Assembly (NCBI GenBank): GCA_036245805.1
Contig: BTRK01000001.1
Span: 7,874,001 to 7,938,000 of the forward strand
DNA length: 64,000 bases
DNA from: Pristionchus mayeri
Lineage: Eukaryota > Nematoda > Chromadorea > Rhabditida > Neodiplogasteridae
Direction of reading: 5' to 3'
Part shown: one piece after another, positions 35,315-47,300 of the stretch
How the letters are laid out: each line of letters opens with the position of its first letter
How positions within the stretch are numbered: position 1 is the first letter of the stretch
Program-made: the position numbers and the translations under genes
The notes under the pieces: generated by a model
Databases searched by the model: none
What the model was told of the DNA's origin: nothing
Seen by the model: only the letters and a program-made list of their open reading frames with translations

Positions 35315-38300
35315 TCACTCCTCCGACAGGGCCATCTGGTCGTCGTCTCCTTCGTTTCGGGGCGAGGGCTGCCTCTGCTGCTTTTGTCTCTGTTCTCTCG
35401 CTTCGTCACTCGCTCCTCGAAGAGGATCGATGAGGAAGAAACTCGTCGGCACCTCGTCAGTCACGCTAAAAGAGGAAGAGATCAAAGATAAAATGAGAAA
35501 GAGATCAAGGATCAAACGACAAAATATGGGGGCAGAGATGTAGTAGAGGTTTTAGAAAATAGAAGTTGTCGATATCACCAGTCTCAAGTAAATTAGTGTC
35601 CTATGTGAGATGGCAGAAACACAAAACGCAATCGGAAATAATCTGTAATCGGAAATAATTTTGGCCTTAAAGTTAAATCAATCAGCTCAATGAGTTGAAT
35701 CTTAGGTAAAAATTGGAGTGCAATAGGTCAGTGGAGAAGTGAACAATATGATTTTGGATTGTTCAACCGAGCTATCCATTCTATCAACATAGGGAAAACC
35801 CACCTCCTATTGGCATATACTGGAAGCACAAAACTCACAATTTGTCGGGCAGTACTGATCGACGGGGCGGAGACTTCACTGGATCCGACTGAGAGGAATC
35901 ATCTGTAAATTGGAAAGATTATTTACAGAAAGAAGTGTAATTTATGTTTGTAACAACCGTACATTCCCGCTCCATCTTCCGCTAGTCTAGGACTTCAAAC
36001 TTCAAACAAACTTCAAACATGACGCTAGATGCCGCACGCGTTGTGAAGAAAAAAATTATCAAGCTGACGACGAAATAGATTGCGCAATGCCACCATTTCC
36101 CGGAAGTAGGTCGGCGGAGAACTATGACGTCATGCCGCCTTCGATATATCAAAGGCGTTTTGGCATCGTAGTTATCACCTGACCGTGTACCCACTCACCC
36201 GCACTCTTCTCCCTCCTCTCCATTCCTCCATTCTCCGTCTCTCTATCTGACGACGAGATCTTCCGAGCCTTAGACTCCTTACGAAGACGATCTTCAGCCT
36301 CCTGTAATCGATTTATTGTACGGTAACCTACAGTATCATTTTCTTCTATCGCCAACTGACCATCTACCGTACCATCTTCCTCCTCTCTACCGTACTCCTC
36401 TCACCTCAACGACAGAGAACAATTCAGCAATATACTCCTCCTGTCTCCTCACTACCAACTGCAGCGAGAGATACTTCTGCTCAGCTGCCTCCTTCTGCTC
36501 GTTCAGCAACTGAAGAAAACGATTTAGTGCATTATCGTCGGATATTCATAAGCGACTGAACAGGAAACACTATTTACTGATTTGTAAACATCGTGAAACA
36601 CGAACGCACTAATTCAGCAAAACTACTTTTTCATCTGATTCCAATTCCCGTTAATTTAGTGTGTTTGAAAATAGAATAGAAGGACCCTTTCTGAATCTCA
36701 CGCACGATATCGCCCAAAAGACCGATAAACTTTTGATAACTATTTTCGAAAATCTACTGTTCTGGCAGTTCTGCGTGAGGTCATTCTACTTACCAAAAAA
36801 GAAGCAGCCAATGAAACGTTTTTAGAGAAAGATAAAGTATCTCGCTCACCCTTGCAGCTCTGTCCAGCTTCGCCCTCATCTCAAGTGATTTGCTCGTCTC
36901 GCTCTTCAGTGCCCTGTCCGATTCTTCCTTCTTCAGTACCGTAATCTGGAATGGAGAGTGATTATTGAATTAAATTAAGGTAAGGAGAGGGGGGGGGCAT
37001 GGTTTAAACTGGTGAATGAGGTAATAACAACACGTGTGACTAGGCCGCGATGATTAGTTCACTTCTCATGTACCTACAATCAATTAAATTTTCCATGTCA
37101 ATATCTTCACGAAAAATGTCCACAACATGAATACACAAAATTGTTTCAACGAGTTTTCCTCTGATCTGCCCACTGGCAAAATAGCTATCTTTTGTCCCAA
37201 CATGTGCACCACCTGCCCCTGCCCTGCACATTCTCGTTTCTCGCTCACTCCATAGCAAGGAGGCAGATACTACGACGATAATGAGCCGTCTCCCGTTACA
37301 ACTTCTCAGAATATCATCCTCACGCACTAGTAGACACAATGAGGAGAGTATTTCTCACCTCCATCTCCCTCCTCATCCTCTCAACTTCCGCCCTACTCCT
37401 CTCCAGTCCTCCCTCCAATTCCTTCACTCTCTCCTCGCTCGTCCAATCGGGGGAAGTCGCCCCTCCTCCAGTCTCCTCACGACGGCGGAGCTCATTCTGA
37501 GACAAGAATTATTCATTTGGAACGCATTGTTGACTCTTTAAGTGCATCCATGGATCTTCAGGCTGCATATTCTAGCTAAAGATTACATTAACTCACACGT
37601 GCTTAAACAGGAAAACAAGCTCCAATCATAAAAGCGTATAATCGTCTTTTATTCTGATTTCAACAATTTAGAAAAAATGTGTTTTTAAAATATTTATTTT
37701 TACCCTGATTGATTTCCAAATATTGCTGCAAGTGGAAGCAGACGAATAATCTAACAGCGATGACGCGCCAAATGTGCGGGTGTCATTTAGTTATTTTTCT
37801 CAATAATGCGCCATGAACCCCTCTTCCTACTTTCACTTACAGTCTGCGCAAGGTCCTTCATATCGTCCAGCTGCTCCTTCAGCGACAGAAGTTTGGCGCA
37901 CTCCCTGTTAGCCATCTGCAAGAATTCGCGTTAAGAACTCCATTTTCCCCCCATACTCTCTGATTATATGGCGTGATAGAACGCGTGGATAAAATCAATA
38001 TACTGATTAAAACAAATGGCAGCAAAACAACAACAATAACAAGGATATAATCCTCTTTCCATTCCCTCACCTCAAACTTCTCCTCCATCATCTTCAACTC
38101 CACCTTCGTATCCTCTGCACGGCGAAGAATCGAGTCATGCTGTAAAAGAAACAAATTATGATTTTATTGCACAAAAAGGCCCCATTGCATTGCCGCAAAC
38201 CAGATTACACTGGTACATAGCATTTCTGGTGCGTCAAATCACCTAGTAAATTTTTGTCACATTCATAAGAATTGGATGACTATTTCACGAGCTTTTCTAA

Positions 38301-41300
38301 TTGATACATAAAATTAATTCAAAATAAAGGGCATTTGCATCTACCTCTATTCTGTACTTCTCCCTGTCAGCCATCGCATGTTTGGCGATCGATTCCGCTT
38401 CGGCCGTGCGACGAGCGAGTGAATCCATTTCCTGTGAATAGCAGAGATCAAAGATTATTTGGTAATAATTTGTGCGATCCAGTGGTGGAAAAAAACGAAA
38501 AATGGAGCCGAATATATTCACAAACAATTACTGACATTAACATTTAGCAACAAAAGTATTCGACCTTTTTTTCTGAACCGTGTATCCAAAGAGAAAATAT
38601 GAAAGATCACGGCTCACCTCCGATTTCTTTGCCATTGTCTCTGCGAACATTTGATTCCTCTCCTCCAGTCGTTGTTTCAGTGTTATTATCTGCCTGGAAT
38701 AAACTCAATCTCTGGGTTAATATAATTTCCATTAATGAGAAAGAGAACGAGGATAAAAGGCATAAAGAGAACAAAATGGGACATTGGTCCCTTTAATTTT
38801 TAGTACAACGACACCCGGCGACTCCCAGTTTCTACATTGGAGGATAAGCCAGCCGTATCGGGAATTGGCAATAGGATTGTCATTTGAGATCAAAACTAAA
38901 CCTTTTCATTTTTCGGAGAACGGCACACATAGTTGCGTAACCATGTCGCAACCTTCGCTGAAATTGACTTGCAACTCACTTTCGGTAGTCCGTCATGGCC
39001 TTTATCATCTCTTTCTTCTCCTCTGCTTCCTTCACTTCTCTCTCGCGGTGCATACGCAGCTCAGCCTCGTACACCTAGAATAAGAAGGAATGCGTTAGTT
39101 AAACCAAATACTGTATTTACAATTGTTTCACATCTACGTTTCAAGGAGCACACTTAACACGACATAAACTGTCAATTCAATTCGTCCCAGACCAACTAGA
39201 CTAAAAATGCAATTCAAAAGCTCACCTTCTGCTGCTTTATTCTCCCGAACAACCTGCGGTTTCTGTTCGCGTGTAGCAGTCTGGAATTTGGAATATTTAA
39301 ACAAAACTAGCAGAAGTACGAAAAATGAGGTTACAGTGTGAAATTGAGTGCACTATGTCGGATGAGAACTAGTGCGTCATGCGGCGTTTCTGTGGTGTGA
39401 CGCTCCAAGTCGCGCCTAAGACTGGTCGCGACTTGGGAGCCCTATCTCTCTTTTTTGCATGCTCTCTCGTCTCTCTGCCCGACTCCCAGGTTGGTATCAA
39501 GTTGAGGTCGACTTGGAGATTTGCTTGATTCCAACTTGGAAGTTTGTCATAGATACGAGATTGCAAGAGTTGATAAATCAAAGGCACCATTACGCACTAG
39601 TTCTCAACTGACCTGGTGTCGAATTGAGAATTCGTTTCAGAACTACGTAAAGGACGCTATTGCAGACTATGGCGAAGCGAGCACAGCATCCACATTCGCT
39701 ATATCACACGTGTCAGCTTTTTGCAAAAACTCATTTCATCCACAAATGGATTTGTATTGATTCAATCTACTTGAGATTCTATAACGAAAATTGGAGGATT
39801 GAATTTCACCAAATGAGTTTGCGTTTCACAAGTCCTTCAACAATCAAGGGAACAGGTGGGATGCAATTTTTTGCTACTTTCATTTTTCCAAAACATTAAT
39901 ATCATTCGCGCCTTATGCAATTCATGTTTCATCAGCTCTATGTCGTTCGTAGTGCTATGCATCCCCACAACAATGCGTCCCTGTCCCCAGCAAATTACGA
40001 CAATATTTTACATATTATTTGCGTAAATGCCCACCTGCAGCTCCTCTCGTACAGAAGATGCTGATTGACTAGAGAAAGACGGGCCATCAGCATGTCGCGC
40101 TGCAAGAAAACTATTCAAATTTATATTTAGCAGATATAATCGCTCATACTATTACCTAGAAAAGCATCCACTTCTATTTCAGTAGAAGTAATCACACAAA
40201 ATCCCCATTCAATAAAGCATCTTAAATTTTCGCCAGATTGTCGGAAAAGAGTGAAACTTAGTGCCTGGCTATTTCGCGCCACGCGGCTACATGATAACTC
40301 CACATTTATACTAAACACAGTGGATCTCCAACAAGTTGTGTCATGAAATACTAACATTAATTCCGCCGCAACCCTCTCCACCGTACCTGTTTCTCAACTG
40401 GAAGTCCCTTGAGGATATGGCTGAGGTCATCGTAGATCTTTCCCGGTAGTCGATCGGCCATGTTCAGTTCCTAGGAAAAATTACGATTAGAAATGCGTTT
40501 AAAAACAAAATAATATCAACAGCAAATTCGGCCTGTGGGTTTCCGCCACACACTCGATTCATATACTTCGAAACCTCGCGAATTCAATATCTCCATCATG
40601 ACTATTCCAAGCAAAAACCAACCTTAAGTTTGAGGTGGAAATCACTGGATGCCTTCATGTACATCTCGCGATTCTTCTCGTGGTGATCCTCTAGTTCGTC
40701 CTCGAGGGATTGGACTGAAGGGAGAAGATGAAAAATCAATAATTGAACCATTAAATCCTGAAAAAAACACTGATTGAACGATATCAGCGGGTATAGATCA
40801 AAGACCAAAGATCACTCACAGAATGTCCCGCACGGTTCGTTGATGAGCGCCAGGTAGGGGAAGCACTCGATCATGTTGACCGCACGGCGCGCCTTACGAT
40901 TCTAAAACATATATTGGTTGGTAGATTCCCGCACTATGATTACTATATCCTCTTTATATTTATTTATGTGCAATAAGACCAGACCTCCCCCTCCAACTAC
41001 CATACTCGTAAACTAATACCGTACCTCTCCCTCTGCTCCTCCATCAGTCTGATTCCGTCCATCTGGCACTGCTCCAGATGACGTCATCATCGCTGCTGCT
41101 GCTGGATTCGTACATTCGTCCACGAGCATCGGACAGGAATAAGTGCGCTTTCTGAAAAGAGGGGAATGAGAGCAATCGACTGACTCTCTTCAGTTTGCAC
41201 ACTGTCTCGTCTCTCTGACCGACGAGAGAGCGAGCAAACTGAAGAGAGTCAGACCATTGCTCGGGAATGTAGGTTGCAGAAAAAAAATGTTGACTTCGCA

Positions 41301-44300
41301 GCAACATTCGTGCTTCACCCAGTGTTCACAACGTTTGATCTGTTGGAATAGTCAGTATTCCCATCGTCTCCTGACCACTAAGCGAGTAAATGTACAATGA
41401 AACGTACAGCGTGCTGGAATTGCTGGCTAGCCCTCCCCCTGGCATATCCTGTACAAACATCCTCTCCATCCACTCGATTTGCCCTCCGCCACTCGTTCCT
41501 TCCCCTCCCTCCGCGGGCGGACACTCGGAACGGAACCGCTGGCTGAAATTAGATAGATATTTCTGGCGGCCAATCACATCTTATCGAAAAGATCCATCAA
41601 CCGGTAATGATGTTGCCAGAGTGCAACTCTATTGCTACAGGCCAGGCCATCTCTGTGTTCACATTTGGATTTTCAATGTGAGCACTACGCGGTTTGCAGA
41701 TAACAAAGAATGAAAAGTTCGTAAGATCGTGCCTTCCTAAAGTTCCCTAAATCGATTGTTGGAATAGCATCCTGTCCGATGCTTCTGTTTCCACAACGCG
41801 GAGCTTATTGCCCACTGACCGATTGTAGTTCTTGAAGAAGGATGAGACGGAGAAGCGTTGCTCTGGGAGTGATTCGGATATTCCTGAAGATATGAAATAT
41901 TTAAAAAATGTTTTAAACACAAAAATATCAAGACAAGCAAATTGAAAAATTCAAAGTCTTCTTATGGCACAGTTGAAAACCAAGATTGGTGGACAAATGC
42001 TCACTAGCATATCAAGAACGACCCTTATCACACGCTTTGCTCACCTCCCATAGTGCCGATCTCATCTCTTCGCAGCAGATTGTCGTTGCTGCTCGCCTGA
42101 AAAAATCCGACTTATGAATTTAATCTTTTATCGATAATGTTGAGTCGAAAATCGATAACTCACATTCTCGCTTTTATCCGTAGTCGCAGTCGCCCTCTCT
42201 TCTCCCTCCTCCTCCACTGAGTGATCGAGACGGGCTGAGAGACGGTGAGCTGAAGAGAATAAGATTAATAGTAATAATAATAATATAAATAATATTTTTA
42301 AATTTTTAATTTATTATATAGTTTGCGGAAAAGAAGAACCATATTGATTTACAAGTCATCAAGGCTAGTTATGTAGTAGCTGAAACACCGAATCAACCAT
42401 ATGTGGAAATATTTTTCTCTACCTGTTAGAACCTAACCAAAGGCAGAGGTGCTCGCTGCTAAAGCGTGTATAACAAACATACTCACCACTACTATCTAAT
42501 TTTCCTGCTGCCGAGGTCGTAAGGAAGGAAGCGGATCGAGACCTAAAATAAGATCCGCTTTGTCTACTTTCGCTGTCTCCCTCTCATTCGCTCACCTGCT
42601 CACTCCTCCATGTCCATCGTCTTCACTTGCTGCAGGAGTCGTAGCGAATGCAGCACTTGCAGCTGCTGACGAGAGAGAAGGACGACCTACAGGAGGATAC
42701 TGTATTCTACCGTACCCCCTTCAATAGCAATATACAATGGAATTTCTATGAGATATACAATCACTTAAAAATATAAAGCATCTACAGTACCCCCACCAGC
42801 TACCGTAGTCAGCCTTACTTTTCTGGGGTGTCGTATCGGTGCGCGCTCTCATGCTTCCCCTCAGACTGCGTGCTGCAGCTCTCGCCTCCTCCGCCTTCTT
42901 TGCAGCAGCTGCAGCAGCAACTGAAGCAGGAGAGACGAGGGTCGAACTGCCGGAGGCCTGGGAGAAGATATTAATTTATAAGAAATAAACACGAGACATT
43001 ACTGACTGCACAGGCTGGAATTTGTTTTCACCACCTTGTTGACACCCCAATTCGACAGGACAATTCTTCGAACTATATTTTCACAAAGTTGCAATCATCA
43101 ATCCTACCGTATACCTCAACATGGGGTGTCTCCACTCTCTCTGCATCAATCGCATCCATTGCGTCCTCAGCCTCTTCGAGCTGCCAATTATTGATTTATC
43201 GATTTATTGCTATTCGAATTTTAAAAAATACTCGTAAAAGGTGTGCTTACCTCACTGTTCCTCCGCGCTCCGTCCAGCTCCACTCCAGTTTCCTGTAATA
43301 TTTATTTTCACATATATAAATCTCAGAATAGATCACGAATTTAATTTATTTGATCGAAAATATAAGTACCACTAATTTCAGTCTCCCCCATCACCTCATA
43401 TCACCACTCTGAAACGCGCACTCACCTCGTGGAATGACTCGTTCATTCTGTTGTTGCTCCTAGTGAATCTGGCCGTGAAACTGCCAAGCGTCTGCCGGAA
43501 ACTCTTCCTGAATAGAGCAATTAGTCTTTGCTTTTCGGGGAAACCGGAACATTATCGATTTACGGTTATCATAAAATCAAAATTATTGTATTGCAAGCAG
43601 TGAGATGAGCATTTATTATTGAAAACAATTTTTAAAAAACAAAGGGCGGATATAGGCATCGATTAATCCAATAAACTACTTACCTTCCCTTCTCTCCACT
43701 CTCCGATGGCCCAGTCGATCTTCTCCTCTTTCCATCCAGTACCATCGGCTCGTCGAGACTACGCATTTCCTGCAAAGTAATTATTTGTTTCGACTGGAGG
43801 AATACGAGACATCAATTCAGTCACACAAACTCAAATTTATTGGATATGTTGAAACGAGAATAGTGACGCGAGAGCAAAAATCTGGTGTTTTGCGAGATCG
43901 AAAAGAACCAAATAAGGAAAAGAACCGAGTTGCGGGTCACAAAGCGGATTTGTGTAAATGGTAAAGGAAAATAGGGCACTATCATGCTATCATTTCGTCA
44001 TTTACTAAACGCAGAGAAATCGACTGATCGCTTTCCAAACGTGACGAAATTCTAAAAGCGCTCATTTTACGAATTCATTGTCACAGAAAATGCACATAAT
44101 AGATTTACTACCTTGTGCCCTTTCGGGGTGTGGCTTCTGGTGCCTGGCGGGGTGTCGATTCTGTCCATGAGCGTCCGTTCAACCTGCAGTACAATAATAA
44201 TCACTTAAGCTTAATGAGCTTTAAATATCTGTCAGTAGTGAATCTTCCGCATCTCTAACTATTTTTCTCGCACACTGGCTGGCCAGAGGGTGCGAAAAGT

Positions 44301-47300
44301 AACTAATCATGCTCACCTCCTCATCACAGCGGAGGAAATCCGACGAGCCGTCGACGCTAGTGTCCCAAGCTGTGATTAATATTATTGTTAATATCTACAA
44401 ATCTAATTTCATTCCACGTATTTTTGAATAGTAGCATTGTACAATGAAAAGAACAGACAATTGGTGGTATCTGATAGCATTCGAATTTCAGATAATTGCG
44501 CAGCACTGGTTCACCAAGTTGAGAAATCGCACGCTTTTCCTTATGGCCACTGTTTTTCACAATCTGATCAGATATACGTGAACAAAAAAAGCAAATTACC
44601 ATCATTGGTGTCTGTTCCACTCGACTTGGAAGGGAAGAGAGTGCGGTAGACATCGCTCATCACCGTCGATGTCTCCTCTTGTTCCGAGGGAGGACCGTCT
44701 GAGATGAATTATCGATTAACTAAGATTTGCGCATCCAATTAATAACTAGAATAAGCCAGTCCCCTTAATATTAACACGGTGTGAATTTACTGTCTCATTT
44801 TAGGTTTTGTATGCTATACAACCGCAGTCACAAGAAACAACTCCGTCGAACGAAGGAGCCTATAATGAGGGAGAGAAACACAAAAGTTCCTAGCATTTTC
44901 GCCCCTTTGCGTTAACAGGACATTGTAAAAAAAGCCTAATTCGTACCTCCCAGATTCGAACTGGCTGGAATGGCGCCAATCATTACGCTGCGGCAGTCGT
45001 TGAGAAAGTCGTGCGGCTCGCGTTGATGCCATCTGGAGAGAGATAACGTGTAAGCTATATTTTTTACATATTTTCGCTCATTCTGGCAAGAGGAGTGCTT
45101 GACAAGAGAAGAAAGCGAATACACAGCATAACCAGTTCTTGGGAAAAGGAAAACGCTTTAAATTATCCTGAACGACTGAACACTTTCGCAATCTCAACTT
45201 TCACCAGCCGCGACTCGCAGGTTTCACTATATTCGCAAAACCTGATAGCACCTCTCAAATACAATCATATCCAGCCCACGACTCGTTCAAAAAAAAAGCA
45301 CAAATTCAGTATCTTCCTCACCTGTCCCTTTCGAGTTCCTTCTTCTTATTGAGTGTGAGCAGCGCGGGATGGAATCGAACGAGTGTGGTCATCGGCTCCA
45401 CCACTGCCCGGTAGATCTTCTGCTTTCCCTCGTCATCGTCAGCGAAATACTCTCTGTAAGTGAATGTGTCCTCTCTATTTTTCTGAACAAAAAATGAAAG
45501 AGAGCAGATCCCTCTGCTTGCAGTCAATTGTGGAACCGTTATCGCGCTAATCATTGATAAGCCGTGACAACTGGCAAGCGAGCAGAGTTATGACCAGCCT
45601 TGTCGTGGGCTTTCTCTCTGTCGTGGAGTCTGATCCCTCGCGAGTTAGAGGTAGTGAGAGAGCATGCAAAAGTGAGCGAAATACTCTCTGTAAGTGAGAA
45701 AGTAGCCTTTATCGATCTAGATCGAGGATATTTTAGAGTTAGCGAAGGCTGTAATCCTGCCTGTAGTACACCGGTATATTTTTTCAAAGTCTCAGTGCCT
45801 GTGAAAGTTGAGTTTCAGTAGCTCCATATATTCGGTCTATACTTCCGAGAACAATGTGTCCTCTCTATTTTTCTGAACAAAAAATGAAACAGAGCAGATC
45901 CCTCTGCTTGCAGTCAATTGTGGAACCGTTATCGCGCTAATCATTGATAAGCCGTGACAACTGGCAAGCGAGCAGAGTTATGACCAGCCTTGTCGTGGGC
46001 TTTCTCTCTGTCGTGGAGTCTGATCCCTCGCGAGTTAGAGGTAGTGAGAGAGCATGCAAAAGTGAGAGAGTCCGATACGTTGACCTCCCAGCACCTCTCC
46101 CCGTTACTCATGTGCTCTCGCCAGTGAGGGCAAGCTAGAGTTGAAGCGAGAAAGAAATGATGACTTCCCAATAAGCTCCAAAATCGATAGCTTTCAACAT
46201 ACAGAATACTCGCGGGAGAAACAAAAAAGTGCCTAGCTAACATTTTTTGCAAACACACTATTTATAGAATAGTGACGAGATGAGATTGACGGGTGTTAAC
46301 ATAAACAATTGATGCACTACCCCCTATCATCTGGTGAACTCTTGCTTCGCTGATAAAGATCAAAGATCAATTCTCACTTGAGAAAGGTAGTGAAGTAGTT
46401 TGGGTAGACTCCATAGAGGGTCATAAAGTAGTGTCGGACCGCGTAGTGGAGATGGGAGAAGTGAACCTCTTCCACATCGTCCTTCGGAGTCATCTTGTCA
46501 GAGCGCATCTGGAAAGATTACGGTAGAATACGGTAATAAGTTTGGATACTGTATCAATAATGGCCCCACACTGATCAGCGCAATTGTGGGCGACCCGCAA
46601 CTTGTTGGTTTCAACAGATATCCAAACGCCATTGTATTTAGAGATGACCAATCAACCACCAATTTTCAGCTTTTCACAACAACACAATTACCACTGAAAA
46701 TTAAAAGTGACATTTAGTGTATTTTCACGTGTTCCGATTTCAAGTATAATCCATCGGCAACCCATCTAGCGAATATACAGTGTGAATATCCTCACCCGCT
46801 GTCTCAGATGCTCCGCGGCGAAGATGAACGTCTGCGAGAGGTTCTTGAGGATGGCCTCGTTGAGGGCGGAGCATCTGCAATTTTATGTTTCAGCAGTACT
46901 TTGTATAAACTGTTTTACATTAGACACAATTATTCCCACAACTGAATTGAAAACCCACAATAGCTTGAAAAAAATCGGAAAAAAAAACAAATCCACCTAG
47001 CTGACAAAGATCAAAGATCAACTCACACGGGGAGGTAGGCGCATATGAATAGGAGAACGGCGATGTCCTCAACGACGATGCGCGTAGCACGCTTGCGCTG
47101 TGAATAGTCAATTTAAAAAAAATTACAATTCGATTATTCCCGCTTCTGAATCGATAATTAAGAGGATACGGTAGTCAATATTGGCAATTAGTCAGCAATC
47201 AGAACTAGTGTGCGGTTCAATAAAACAAGGCGCTTTACATTTCACCGGAGCAAATGCAATAGTTTGCGAAAATTTGAATGTTTGTTTCATCAAATCTTGA

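Noticed and set aside
45551..46258. Two minus-strand ORFs with the same C-terminal residues
   Set aside because: They are produced by the direct duplication inside a TSC1 intron and are not in the TSC1 frame.
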